From assembly GCF_024732245.1 (NCBI RefSeq), contig NZ_CP093845.1, positions 3,646,701 through 3,710,700 on the forward strand: DNA of 64,000 nucleotides, written 5' to 3'. This DNA comes from Dietzia sp. B32 (GTDB lineage: Bacteria; Actinomycetota; Actinomycetes; Mycobacteriales; Mycobacteriaceae). A program made the position numbers and the translations under genes. Every line of letters begins with the position of its first letter. Position 1 is the first letter of the stretch. Of this stretch, positions 18,741 to 28,035 are shown one piece after another. The notes beneath the pieces are model-generated. The model worked only from the letters and a program-made list of their open reading frames with translations. It did no database searches and was not told the DNA's origin.

Positions 18741-18939
18741 TTCACTCCCGACTCACTGAGGGACGTCTTCCCCAACGACCTCACGAAATCGTGTGAATGA
18801 TGTTGCTTATGTTGCTTGCAGTTACCACTGTGCCTGAAGTGGTCGAATTACACCAGCGACACTTCTCGACTCTCAGCAAAGTTACAGCACGGTGATTCCG
18901 GCGCCCGGCACGACTGCGGGCGTGTCGCGGGTGGCGGAC

Positions 18940-19815
18940 TCACCCGCCCAACGCATCGTCCTCGCGCGAGCGCCGGGTGGCCGCGTCGACGACCCTGTCG
19001 GACAGCTCCGGCCACAGCGGCTTGGCCCAGTCGCCGAAGTCGCGGTCGGTGAGCACCACCAGCGCCGTGGAGATCTCGGGCTCGACCCACAGCAGCGTCC
19101 CGGACTGTCCGAAGTGACCGAAGGTCGCGGGCGAGTTGTGCTGGCCGGTCCAGTGGGGGTGCTTGGCGTCGCGGAGTTCGAAGCCCAGGCCCCAGGGGCA
19201 CGGCTTCTGCATGCCGTACCCGGGCACGATCCCGTCGAGGCCGCGGAACTGCTCGGTGACGGCCTCTTCCAGGGTCTCGGGGGCGAGCAGGCCCGGGGCC
19301 ACGAGTTCCCGGGCGAACGCGATGAGGTCGGCGAGGCTGGCGGACGCGCCGTGGCCGGCGGATCCCTCGAGCGTGGTGGACTCCATGCCCAGCGGCTGGC
19401 ACACCCCCTCGTGGAGGTAGTCGCCGAACGCGATCCCGGTGGCGTCGGCGATGTGGTCGGCCAGCACCTCGAACCCGGCCGAGGAGTAGATCCGCCGTTC
19501 CCCCGGCTCGGCGCGGACCTTGTCGCGGTCGGCGAAGTCCAGCCCCGAGGCGTGGGCGAGCAGGTGACGCACCGTGGACCCCTCGGGCCCGGCGGGCTCG
19601 TCGAGGGTGATGGCCTCCTCCTCGATGGCCAGGAGCGCGGCCATCGCGACGAGGGGCTTGGTCACCGAGGCCAGGCGGTACACGCGGGTGTCGTCGCCGT
19701 GGACCGCGAGGGCGCCGTCGGGGCCGACGACCGCGGCCGAGACGTTGTCCACCGGCCAGTCCGCGACCACCGACAGTGCGGTGGAGAGCCTGTCTCGATC
19801 GAACTCGTCCGACAT
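18940..19815 (-). CDS. Serine hydrolase of the class C beta-lactamase family
   Basis: A 291-residue beta-lactamase-fold hydrolase. The catalytic SxxK is ASVTK with Ser50 and Lys53. The Tyr motif is YSS (IYSSAGFEVL) rather than the usual YxN, and HFGQSG supplies the KTG-box equivalent HxG. No signal peptide is present, so it is probably cytoplasmic. Such proteins act as esterases or peptidases. The substrate is unknown and resistance to beta-lactams is not implied. About 200 bases separate it from DUF3145 downstream. Confidence 0.88.
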   Translation of the reverse strand: MSDEFDRDRLSTALSVVADWPVDNVSAAVVGPDGALAVHGDDTRVYRLASVTKPLVAMAALLAIEEEAITLDEPAGPEGSTVRHLLAHASGLDFADRDKVRAEPGERRIYSSAGFEVLADHIADATGIAFGDYLHEGVCQPLGMESTTLEGSAGHGASASLADLIAFARELVAPGLLAPETLEEAVTEQFRGLDGIVPGYGMQKPCPWGLGFELRDAKHPHWTGQHNSPATFGHFGQSGTLLWVEPEISTALVVLTDRDFGDWAKPLWPELSDRVVDAATRRSREDDALGG

Positions 19816-19927
19816 CGGTTCCTCCCTGGATCGCCTGCGGCCGGCGGAGCCGGCGGCCGTGTCGGCCTCGCCGATGTGGCGTAGCGGCCGTGGGGGCCAG
19901 TCTGTCAGGTCGGGTCGGCCACCGCGG

Positions 19928-21508
19928 TCAGGTCCGCGGCACGTCGCGGCGCCGGAATCCGACCACCCCCACGGCGACGAGGACGGCCGCGATGGCGAGG
20001 AGCACGGTCACGCCGACCGTGTCCACGGGACCGACGGGGGCGGTGCCCACCGCGCCGAACGGGGACAGGCGCATCTGGTCCTCGCTGAGCCGGAGCGTGG
20101 GTCCCATGAGGGTGACGACGACGGCGAGGACGAACGGCACCCAGGCGAGGACCTGCAGCCGCGGGGCCGCACCGAACAGTCCGATGGAGACCGCGACGAA
20201 CACCAGCGCGGCGGGGATGTACCACGCCCCGGCCCCGATGATGCGCACCGCGAGGCCCGCGTCGTCCAGCACGGCGGCCGCGGTGATCCCGAAGGCGGCC
20301 GCGCCGGCGAGGACCACCACGACGGTGCCGGCGGCCACGACGGCCGCGTGCGCGGCGAGCCATGACCACCGCGAGCGCCCCGTGGACAGCTCCACCTCGA
20401 GCCGGCCGGCGGCCTCCTCGGCGCGCAACCCGGTGAGGGTCTGCAACGCGAAGCCGGCTCCGAGGAATCCGGCGAAGGCGACGAGCATCTGCACGATCGA
20501 GTCGACCAGGGTGCCCGCATCGGCGAGGAACATCGCCAGGTCGGGGTTGGAGAGCATCGTCTCGACCACCACGTTCATCAGCGCGCCGTACACGGCCATC
20601 AGCGCCACCACGCCGATCGTCCAGCCGGCGAATGCGCCGAGGTGCTGGTGGACGGCGGACCCGGTCCGGGACGCGCGCCATCTCGACGCGGTGGCGGGGC
20701 CGGTCCGGGCCGGGACCAACCCCTGGCCCACGTCCCGGCGGCCGGCGAGCCACAGGGAGACGGCCGCGAGTCCGGCCGCGGCGGCGACGGCCACGATCAG
20801 AGGCACCACGGACGCATCGCCGAACGGCCGGGTGAGGCCGTGCCACCCCAACGGGGAGGTCCAGCTCAGCCAGTTGCGGTTGACGTCACCGATCCCGCGG
20901 GTGATGAGGGTCAGTCCGGCCGCGGCCATCGACACCGCCCACACGGTGCGGGTGTGCGCGAGTACCTGGGCGACCACGGCGGTGCCCGCGGCGTAGACCC
21001 AGCCGGCGGCGACGATCGAGCCCACGTACAGCGCCGCGCCGCCGGGATCGATCTCGAGGGTGAGGGTCGCCGTCCACAGCGCCAGTCCCAGGACGGTGAA
21101 GACCCCGACGACGACGACAAGTGCGGCCGCTGTCGGGGCGAGCCGACCGACCCGGCCCGACAACAGCAGTTCGGACCGTCCGGACTCCTCCTCCCTGCGG
21201 GTGGAGCGCGCGGTCAGGGCGATCGCCATGACGGGGATGCCGAAGGCGACCATGAACGAGTACTCGTTCATCATCACGCCGCCGAGGGTGTCGAGTCCGG
21301 CCACCCGGCCCGTGAGCATGATCATCGACTCGCCGACCGAGGTGCCGTACGCGGCGAGGTCCTGCGGGGTGTCGTAGAGGGCTGCGATCGAGAGCCCCGT
21401 GATGAGGTACAGCGCGGCGAGGCCGAGGACCCAGGCGGCCGCGACCCGCCACCCCGTGCGCAGGGCGATGCGGGTTAGTAGTCCGGTGCCGGCGAACGGC
21501 GAGGTCAT
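19928..21508 (-). CDS. ABC-2-type exporter permease
   Basis: A 526-residue integral membrane protein with about twelve hydrophobic segments arranged as two six-helix halves, as in actinobacterial polyketide or antibiotic exporter permeases. The N-terminus TSPFAGTGLLTRIALRTGWR and the cytosolic STRREEESGRSELLLSGRVGR segment are typical. The ATG at 21508 overlaps the ATPase stop as ATGA, which decides the start; the longer open frame upstream reads through the ATPase gene in another frame. The exported compound is unknown. Confidence 0.88.
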   Translation of the reverse strand: MTSPFAGTGLLTRIALRTGWRVAAAWVLGLAALYLITGLSIAALYDTPQDLAAYGTSVGESMIMLTGRVAGLDTLGGVMMNEYSFMVAFGIPVMAIALTARSTRREEESGRSELLLSGRVGRLAPTAAALVVVVGVFTVLGLALWTATLTLEIDPGGAALYVGSIVAAGWVYAAGTAVVAQVLAHTRTVWAVSMAAAGLTLITRGIGDVNRNWLSWTSPLGWHGLTRPFGDASVVPLIVAVAAAAGLAAVSLWLAGRRDVGQGLVPARTGPATASRWRASRTGSAVHQHLGAFAGWTIGVVALMAVYGALMNVVVETMLSNPDLAMFLADAGTLVDSIVQMLVAFAGFLGAGFALQTLTGLRAEEAAGRLEVELSTGRSRWSWLAAHAAVVAAGTVVVVLAGAAAFGITAAAVLDDAGLAVRIIGAGAWYIPAALVFVAVSIGLFGAAPRLQVLAWVPFVLAVVVTLMGPTLRLSEDQMRLSPFGAVGTAPVGPVDTVGVTVLLAIAAVLVAVGVVGFRRRDVPRT

Positions 21509-22428
21509 CCCCGGTCCCCTGCTCCGGAGTAGGCGCTGAGGAACAGGTCGTCCAGGCTGGGCGGGGTCGCGGTGAGCGTGTGGATGCCGGCCGCGTGCAG
21601 GACGCCGGTGACCTCCCCCAGCTGCGGGGCAGGCACGTGGCAGCGGACCTCGAACCGACCGTCGGCGGCCTCCTCGATCCGCAGGCCGTCGACCCCCGTC
21701 ACGCGTCCGAGTGAACCCGGATCGGCGTCGGTGACGGCATGGACCTCGGTCGTGGTGTGGCGCCGCAGGTCGGCCAGCGTCCCCGAGGTGACGGTGCGTC
21801 CGTCGCGGATGATGCTCACCCGGTCGGCGAGCGCCTCGACCTCGCCCATGATGTGGCTGGACAGCAGCACGGTGGCGCCACCGTCGACGGCCTCGCGGAC
21901 GCACTCCTGGAACGTCTGCTCCATGAGCGGGTCGAGGCCGGAGGTGGGCTCGTCCAGGACGAGCAGCTCCGCGTCGGACGCCAGCGCGGCGATCAGTGAC
22001 ACTTTCTGTCGATTGCCCTTGGAGTAGTCGCGCGTGCGCTTGGTGGGGTCCAGGCGGAAGCGGTCGATCAGTCCGTCGCGCCTGTCGGGGTCGAGTCCTC
22101 CGAGCGCCCGGCCCAGCAGGTCGATGCACTGGCCGCCCGTCAGCCGCGGCCACAGGGTCACCTCACCGGGGACGTAGGCCAGCCGGGCGTGCAGCTGGAC
22201 CGCGTCTCGCCACGGGTCGCCGCCGAACACCGTCACCCGGCCGGAGTCGGCGCGCATGAGCCCGAGCAGGATCCGGATCGTGGTGGATTTTCCCGACCCG
22301 TTGGGGCCGAGGAACCCGTGGACCTCCCCCCGGCGCACGTCCAGGTCGAGCTCGTCCAGGGCCCGGGCCCGGCCGAAGGTCTTGACCAGGCTCTCGACCC
22401 GCACCACGCTCTCGTCTTCTGAACGCAT
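21505..22428 (-). CDS. ABC transporter ATP-binding protein (drug-type exporter)
   Basis: A 307-residue ATPase with Walker A GPNGSGKST near residue 41, signature YSKGNRQKVSL near 135, Walker B LLVLDEPTSGLD and a switch His in LLSSHIM. The C-terminal 80 residues form the extra domain common to ABC-2 drug exporters. It is translationally coupled to the permease at 21508, giving a two-gene exporter operon. It is divergent from the esterase gene 53 bases away. Confidence 0.92.
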   Translation of the reverse strand: MRSEDESVVRVESLVKTFGRARALDELDLDVRRGEVHGFLGPNGSGKSTTIRILLGLMRADSGRVTVFGGDPWRDAVQLHARLAYVPGEVTLWPRLTGGQCIDLLGRALGGLDPDRRDGLIDRFRLDPTKRTRDYSKGNRQKVSLIAALASDAELLVLDEPTSGLDPLMEQTFQECVREAVDGGATVLLSSHIMGEVEALADRVSIIRDGRTVTSGTLADLRRHTTTEVHAVTDADPGSLGRVTGVDGLRIEEAADGRFEVRCHVPAPQLGEVTGVLHAAGIHTLTATPPSLDDLFLSAYSGAGDRG

Positions 22429-22487
22429 GACCAGCTCCTTCGTCCGATTACCCTGATCATCCCAGGGATCCGCGTCACAATGTGGGC

Positions 22488-23582
22488 ATGCGCTCTCCCA
22501 TGTCCGGCCACCGTGCCTTCTCCCCGTCGATCGCGGATCGCGTCACCAAATCGGTCATGACCGCTGCGGGGTTCCTGCCCGGCCGGCTGCTCCGAGTAGT
22601 GGGTGGGACCCCGAGGCGGCTGGACGGCCAGGTTCTCGACCCGCACTTCCAGGCCGGGCTCCGGGTCATCTCGATGACGTCCGAGGGTGAATACGAGGAC
22701 CTCACCGTCGACAGGGCACGTTCGGCTGTCGAGCGGTCGGCGTTCACGGTCTCGGGCAAGAAGATCGACCTCGCCGTCGTCTCCGACATCGTCCTCCCGC
22801 TCGGCGGCACCGGTCCGGACCGGGCCGACCTGCCCGCTCGCCTCTACTCGCCGGTCGAGGGGGACGAGCCGCTGCCGGTGCTGGTGTACTTCCACGGCGG
22901 CGGCTGGGTGCTCGGCAGCGTCGACTCGCACGACGCGACCTGCCGCTACATCGCACGGGCGGGCCGACTCAAGGTGATCAGCGTCGACTACCGGCTGGCA
23001 CCGGAGTTCCGGTTCCCCACCGCCTCCGAGGACGCCCTCGCCGCGTTCCGGTACGTCCGCGACCACGCCGACGAATTCGGCGTGGACCCGACGCGCATCG
23101 CGGTGGGCGGTGACAGCGCCGGCGGCAACCTGGCGGCGGTGGTGTGCCAGCAGACGCGCGACGCCGGGGAGAAGATGCCGGACTTCCAACTGCTGTTCGT
23201 CCCCGCCACCAACATGTCCGCGCGGACCCGCTCGTACGAGCTGTTCGGCGACGGCTTCTTCCTCACCCGGGCCAACATGGACTGGTACGAGGAGACCTAC
23301 ATCCGGTCCGACGAGGACCGGTTCGACCCCCGCGCCTCCCCCCTGCTGGCGGAGGACTTCTCGGGACTGCCGCCCGCCCACGTGGCCACGGGCGGGTTCG
23401 ACCCGCTGCGCGACGAGGGCGAGGCGTACGCCCGGAAGATGGCCGACGCCGGTGTCCCGGTCTCGCTGCGCCGCCACGATTCGCTGGTCCACCCGTTCGT
23501 CAACGCCGTCGGGGCCACCCCGCTCGCGCGCTCGGCACTGTCCGAGGCGGTGGGCGCGATGCGGATGGGGCTGGCGTACTGA
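22488..23582 (+). CDS. Alpha/beta-hydrolase, HSL-type lipase/esterase
   Basis: A 364-residue esterase of the hormone-sensitive-lipase family (LipH/LipN-like in mycobacteria). The oxyanion motif HGGGW is near residue 135, the nucleophile motif GDSAGGNLA near 208, and the catalytic Asp and His fall in ATGGFDPLRDEG and HDSLVHPFVN. No signal peptide is present. The ATG at 22488 is preferred over the in-frame GTG at 22482; neither has a strong ribosome site. It likely cleaves short acyl esters. Confidence 0.9.
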   Translation: MRSPMSGHRAFSPSIADRVTKSVMTAAGFLPGRLLRVVGGTPRRLDGQVLDPHFQAGLRVISMTSEGEYEDLTVDRARSAVERSAFTVSGKKIDLAVVSDIVLPLGGTGPDRADLPARLYSPVEGDEPLPVLVYFHGGGWVLGSVDSHDATCRYIARAGRLKVISVDYRLAPEFRFPTASEDALAAFRYVRDHADEFGVDPTRIAVGGDSAGGNLAAVVCQQTRDAGEKMPDFQLLFVPATNMSARTRSYELFGDGFFLTRANMDWYEETYIRSDEDRFDPRASPLLAEDFSGLPPAHVATGGFDPLRDEGEAYARKMADAGVPVSLRRHDSLVHPFVNAVGATPLARSALSEAVGAMRMGLAY

Positions 23583-23594
23583 CCCTGGAGCGCG

Positions 23595-23758
23595 TGTTAC
23601 CTTGTGATCGCCAGCGAGACCGATCGGTCGCGGGAATCCGGTGTGACTCCGGAACTGACGCGCAGCGGTGAGGGTGATGGCGGGGCACGATGCCACTGGG
23701 CCGCACGGTCTGGGAAGGCGCTCCGTCCAGGTGATCCCGAGTCCGAATACCGGCTGGC
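23595..23758 (+). promoter_or_regulatory. Cobalamin riboswitch before btuF-type gene 1
   Basis: Contains the B12-box landmarks: GGGAATCCGGTGTGACTCCGGAACTGACGCGCAGCGG, then GATGCCACTGGG, CTGGGAAGGCG and GAGTCCGAATACC, in the right order within 165 bases. It stands between the esterase and the B12 importer operon, so adenosylcobalamin should repress the importer and cobD. Boundaries are approximate. Confidence 0.93.
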
Positions 23759-23827
23759 CCTCGCGGTGACAACCGCCAGGTCATCATCGGGCTTCGCGTT
23801 CCAGGCCCGCGACCTCGGAGCACACCC

Positions 23828-24868
23828 ATGCGTTCTTCCGCCTTGTTCACCCTCGCCGGCGTCACCCTTCTCACCCTGGCCTCCTGCACCGCCCACGACC
23901 CGGCCGCGATCGCCGGCCCGCGCACCGATCCGATCGAGAACTGCGGGGAGCAGGTGCAGGTCGAGGCCCCGCCCGAGCGGGTCGTCTCACTCAACCAGGG
24001 CTCCACCGAGATCCTGTACGCCCTCGGCCTCGGCGACCGGATGGTCGGCACCGCCACCTGGACCGACCCGGTCCTGCCCGAGTTCGCCGAGGTGAACAGG
24101 TCAGTCCCCCGCCTGGCCGACAACGCGCCGTCGATGGAGGCCGTCCTCGACGTGGAGCCGGACTTCGTCACCGCCTCCTTCGGCAGCACCCTCGGGGAGG
24201 GCGGGGTCGCCGCCCGCGAGCAGTTCCACGAACTCGGCGTGGGCACGTACCTCTCCCCCACCGACTGTGTGGGCAAGGTCGCCGACTCCGGGGACGGCGT
24301 CCGGGAGACCCCGCTGACCCCGGACCTGCTCTACCGCGAGATCACCGAGCTCGCCCGGATCTTCGACGTGGAGCAGGCCGGTGACGAGCTGGTGGCGGAC
24401 CTGCAGCGCCGGCTCGACGAGGCCGCCGAGAGCGTCGATGCCCGCGGGATCTCCGCGATGTACTGGTTCGCCAACTCCGAGTCCCCGTACCTGGCCGGCT
24501 GCTGCGGTGCCCCCGGCCTCATCTCGACCACCCTGGGCCTGGAGAACGCCTTCGACGACACCACCCAGGAGTGGCCGCAGATCAGCTGGGAGGTCGTGGC
24601 CGAGCGCGACCCGGACGTGATCGTCGTGGGCGACCTGACCCGCAAGAGCCAGACCGCCGAGACCGCGGAGGCCAAGATCGCCTACCTCGAGTCCAACCCC
24701 GTCACCCGGGAGATGGCCGCGGTCCGCGAGAAGCGATTCATCGACATCACCGGCGCCGAGATGAACCCGTCGCTGCGCACGATCTACGGGGTGGAGACCG
24801 TCGCGGCGGGGCTCACCGAGCTTGGACTCACCACGCCGGGTCTCGCCGAGCCGGACCCGGCGAACTGA
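23828..24868 (+). CDS. Cobalamin/corrinoid ABC transporter substrate-binding lipoprotein (copy 1)
   Basis: A 346-residue lipoprotein with signal peptide and lipobox LTLASC (Cys near 19). The TroA-like fold is shown by ERVVSLNQGSTEILYALGLGDRMVG, the usual BtuF/FepB opening, and DPDVIVVGDL. An internal GCCGAPG motif with paired cysteines is unusual. Its place directly behind a cobalamin riboswitch and before a BtuCD-type pair supports corrinoid binding; an Fe-siderophore binder is the alternative. It ends four bases before the permease start. Confidence 0.85.
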   Translation: MRSSALFTLAGVTLLTLASCTAHDPAAIAGPRTDPIENCGEQVQVEAPPERVVSLNQGSTEILYALGLGDRMVGTATWTDPVLPEFAEVNRSVPRLADNAPSMEAVLDVEPDFVTASFGSTLGEGGVAAREQFHELGVGTYLSPTDCVGKVADSGDGVRETPLTPDLLYREITELARIFDVEQAGDELVADLQRRLDEAAESVDARGISAMYWFANSESPYLAGCCGAPGLISTTLGLENAFDDTTQEWPQISWEVVAERDPDVIVVGDLTRKSQTAETAEAKIAYLESNPVTREMAAVREKRFIDITGAEMNPSLRTIYGVETVAAGLTELGLTTPGLAEPDPAN

Positions 24869-24872
24869 CCCG

Positions 24873-25958
24873 ATGACCCTCGCACCCGAGAGGACCCCCG
24901 CCACGGTGGGCCCGGCGTCACCGCACCGGCGGCCGCCACTGCGGCGACCGTCCGCACTGGTCACCCTGTGGCTCGGCGGCCTGGGGCTGCTGGCGGTGTC
25001 GGCAGCGCTCGTCATCACCATCGGCCCGTCCGGACTCACCGCCGCCGACGTCGTCCAGTCCGCGCTGGCCCGCCTCACCGGAGCCGACTCCGGGCTCACG
25101 CGGATCCAGGAGGGGATCATCTGGAACCTGCGGCTGCCGCGCACCCTCATGGCCGCGCTGGCCGGGGCGGGGCTCGCACTGTGCGGCGTCATCCTGCAGT
25201 CGCTGCTTCGCAACCCGCTGGCAGACCCGTACATCCTCGGCATCTCCTCCGGGGCCTCGACCGGGGCGGTCCTCGTGGTGGTGCTCGGGGTCGGGGCGGG
25301 CGCGGTCGGGCTCACCACGGGGGCGTTCGTCGGGGCGCTCGCCGCGTTCGGCTTCGTCCTGGTCCTGGCCTTCGCGTCCGGCGGGACGCCCGACCGGGTG
25401 GTGCTGGCGGGGGTCGCGGCCACCCAGTTGTTCTCCGCGGTGACCTCGTTCGTCGTCTACATCGCCGCCGACGCCGAGCAGACCCGCGGCGTGCTGTTCT
25501 GGCTGCTCGGCTCGCTGGCCTCCGTCCGCTGGTCGGACGTGGCGGTGTGCGGCGTCGTGGTCCTGCTCGGGCTGGTGGCGTGCCTGCTGCACACCTCCAG
25601 CCTCGACGCGTTCACCTTCGGCCAGGACGCCGCGGCCGCCCTCGGCGTCAACGTGGCGCGCACCCGGCTGGTGCTCATGGTGGTGACGGCGCTCGTCACG
25701 GCCGTCATCGTGAGCACCTGCGGGGCGATCGGCTTCGTGGGCCTAGTGCTGCCACACGCCGCCCGTGCCCTGGTCGGCGGCCGGCACCGGGTCCTCGTCC
25801 CGACCGCGGCGCTGATGGGGGCCGTGTTCGTGGTGTGGATCGACGCGGTCTCCCGCACCGTGATCGCGCCCCAGGAGTTGCCGATCGGGGTGGCGACCGC
25901 GCTCATCGGCGTCCCGGCCTTCGTCGGGCTCCTCCTGCGACGGGGACGGGGCCGATGA
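24873..25958 (+). CDS. BtuC-like corrinoid ABC transporter permease (copy 1)
   Basis: A 361-residue permease of the FecCD/BtuC family with about ten transmembrane helices. Typical blocks are LRLPRTLMAALAGAGLALCG, RNPLADPYILGISSGAS and GAIGFVGLVLPHAARALVG. The ATG at 24873 follows the substrate-binding gene stop by four bases and fits family N-termini. Its stop overlaps the ATPase start (ATGA). Confidence 0.92.
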   Translation: MTLAPERTPATVGPASPHRRPPLRRPSALVTLWLGGLGLLAVSAALVITIGPSGLTAADVVQSALARLTGADSGLTRIQEGIIWNLRLPRTLMAALAGAGLALCGVILQSLLRNPLADPYILGISSGASTGAVLVVVLGVGAGAVGLTTGAFVGALAAFGFVLVLAFASGGTPDRVVLAGVAATQLFSAVTSFVVYIAADAEQTRGVLFWLLGSLASVRWSDVAVCGVVVLLGLVACLLHTSSLDAFTFGQDAAAALGVNVARTRLVLMVVTALVTAVIVSTCGAIGFVGLVLPHAARALVGGRHRVLVPTAALMGAVFVVWIDAVSRTVIAPQELPIGVATALIGVPAFVGLLLRRGRGR

Positions 25959-26737
25959 CCCCGGCCACAGGCGCCCCGTCGACGCTCGAGGCGCGCAGCG
26001 TCTCGTGGTCCGTGCGCGGCCGGACCATCCTCGACGACGTCAGCGTGGCCCCGGCCCACGGCACGATGGTCGGGGTGCTGGGGCCGAACGGATCCGGCAA
26101 GTCGACGCTCCTGCGCATCCTGACGGGCCTACTCCGCCCCGACACCGGATCGGTGCACCTCGACGGCACGGACATCCGATCACTCCCCCGCAAACGCCTG
26201 TCCCGGCGCCTGGCGCTGGTGGCGCAGGAGGCGACCACCGACCAGAACCCCACGGTCCGGGAGGTCATCGAACTCGGCCGCATCCCGCATCGCCCGGCCT
26301 GGTCGGGCCCCGCTCCCGGGGACGACGGGGTGGTGCGGCGCGCGGCGGCCACGACCGGCCTCGGCGACCGCCTGGACCAGCGGTACGCGACGCTGTCCGG
26401 CGGCGAGCGGCAGCGGGTGCAGATCGCGCGGGCCCTGGCCCAGGAGCCCGGGGTGCTGGTCCTCGACGAACCGACCAACCACCTCGACATCCGCCACCAG
26501 CTCGACCTGCTGGCCCTCGTCCGCGCCACGGACACCACGGTGATCGCGGCCCTGCACGATCTCACCCTGGCGGCCACGTTCTGCGACCATCTCATCGTGT
26601 TATCCGGTGGGCGACTGGTGATCGGCGGCGCGCCCCACGAGGTGCTCACCGCCGATCTGATCCGGGAGGTGTACGGAGTGGAGGCCGAGGTGACCCACGA
26701 CGGGCGGGGGGCGCATGTCCGCTATCTCGCGCGCTGA
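25955..26737 (+). CDS. BtuD/FecE-like corrinoid ABC transporter ATPase (copy 1)
   Basis: A 260-residue ATPase with Walker A GPNGSGKST near residue 42, Q-loop VAQEATT, signature LSGGERQRVQIARAL, Walker B VLVLDEPTNHLD and switch His in AALHDL. The start overlaps the permease stop. The 3' end overlaps cobD by 23 bases, tying import to cobinamide processing. Confidence 0.92.
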   Translation: MTPATGAPSTLEARSVSWSVRGRTILDDVSVAPAHGTMVGVLGPNGSGKSTLLRILTGLLRPDTGSVHLDGTDIRSLPRKRLSRRLALVAQEATTDQNPTVREVIELGRIPHRPAWSGPAPGDDGVVRRAAATTGLGDRLDQRYATLSGGERQRVQIARALAQEPGVLVLDEPTNHLDIRHQLDLLALVRATDTTVIAALHDLTLAATFCDHLIVLSGGRLVIGGAPHEVLTADLIREVYGVEAEVTHDGRGAHVRYLAR

Positions 26738-27803
26738 CGGGACCGCACTCGCGACCCGCGCGGCAGGCATCGCGGCCGGGTTCGCTCTCGACCGCCTCGT
26801 CGGCGACCCGGGGCGGTTCCACCCCGTCGCGGGCTTCGGCCGGGTGGCGCTCGCCGTGGAGTCGCGACTCCTCCGGCCCGGCCGGACGCCCAATACGCAG
26901 CGGGCGGCGGGCCTGCTGTTCACCGGCCTCCTCGTGGGGGGCACCGCCGCTGCGGTGACGGGCGTCGGACGTCTCGCCGGACGGAACCGCGTCGCGGCAG
27001 TGGCGTGGGACGCCGCCGTGGTGTGGTCGTGCCTGGGCGGGTCGTCGCTGCTCGCGGTCGCGCGGCGGCAGGGTGACCTGCTCGCCCGGGGCGACCACGC
27101 GGGTTCCCGGGACCTGTTGCCGTGGTTGTGCGGTCGCGATCCGGCCGCGCTCGGCCCGGAGGATCTCGCGCGGGCGGTCGTCGAGTCGGTCGCGGAGAAC
27201 ACCTCCGATGCGGCGGTGGCGACGCTGTTCTGGGCCGCGGTGGCGGGTTCGCCCGGTGCCGCCGTCCACCGCGCGGCCAACACGCTGGACGCGATGGTGG
27301 GTCACCGTTCGGATCGGTACCGCCACTTCGGCACCGCCGCGGCGCGGTTCGACGACGTGCTGGGGTTCCTGCCGGCCCGGGTGGCCGGCGCGCTCGGGGT
27401 GGTCTGTGCCCCGACCGTGGGCGGGAGTCCCGCCGGGGCCCTGCGGGTGTGGCTCCGTGATGCGCGGGCGCACCCGAGCCCGAACGCCGGGGTCGTCGAG
27501 GCCGTGTGCGCGGGCGCACTCGGGGTCCGGCTTGGCGGGCCCACGCCCTACCCCTACGGCGTGGAGGACCGAGCGGTCCTCGGTGACGGCCGGTCGGTCC
27601 GGGACGACGACATCCGCCGCGCGATCCTCCTGCACGACCGCGTCCAGGTGGGCACCGCTGCCCTGGCCGTGCTGGGTGTGGTCGTGCGTCGCGCCGTCCT
27701 CGGGCGGCGCCGGGCCACGAAGCGCGCGTGGTCGGCTCCGCCGAGCCGGGGTACCTGCAAAGCACGCGGACGCGGTGTGCCTATCCTGAGGGCGTACTGC
27801 TGA
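26715..27803 (+). CDS. cobD: Adenosylcobinamide-phosphate synthase
   Basis: A 362-residue membrane enzyme of the CobD/CbiB family that attaches aminopropanol (phosphate) to adenosylcobyric acid. Family blocks include LDRLVGDPGRFHPVAGFG, ESVAENTSDAAVATLFWAAV, RAANTLDAMVGHRSDRYRHFGTAAARFDD and HPSPNAG. It is the last gene of the riboswitch-1 operon. Its final codons run into the next cobalamin riboswitch, and the last 30 residues are Arg-rich and unlike the family. Confidence 0.93.
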   Translation: MSAISRADGTALATRAAGIAAGFALDRLVGDPGRFHPVAGFGRVALAVESRLLRPGRTPNTQRAAGLLFTGLLVGGTAAAVTGVGRLAGRNRVAAVAWDAAVVWSCLGGSSLLAVARRQGDLLARGDHAGSRDLLPWLCGRDPAALGPEDLARAVVESVAENTSDAAVATLFWAAVAGSPGAAVHRAANTLDAMVGHRSDRYRHFGTAAARFDDVLGFLPARVAGALGVVCAPTVGGSPAGALRVWLRDARAHPSPNAGVVEAVCAGALGVRLGGPTPYPYGVEDRAVLGDGRSVRDDDIRRAILLHDRVQVGTAALAVLGVVVRRAVLGRRRATKRAWSAPPSRGTCKARGRGVPILRAYC

Positions 27804-27908
27804 CATCCGGAACGAGCAGGGGAAGACCGGTGGGAATCCGGCGCTGACCCGCAACGGTGTGTGGCCACTTTCGTGACCGCGAGCCCGATTACCTGCCCGG
27901 ATGTTCGC
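27774..27908 (+). promoter_or_regulatory. Cobalamin riboswitch before btuF-type gene 2
   Basis: Shows the landmarks GGGAAGACCGGTGGGAATCCGGCGCTGACCCGCAACGGTG and GAGCCCGATTACCTGCC. The central part is shorter than in the first riboswitch, so it may be a compact variant. It begins within the last codons of cobD. The remaining leader (about 27909-28035) has further GC-rich stems. Confidence 0.88.
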
Positions 27909-28035
27909 GACTCCGAGTACATCGCCGTGGTCTGCGATCCGGGGTCCTGTCAGGTGACGTGGTGTCGTCGTCGACTCCTACCCTCCTGCGGGTCTCACGT
28001 GTCGTCGACCGCACGACACGATCCGAGGACTGATC

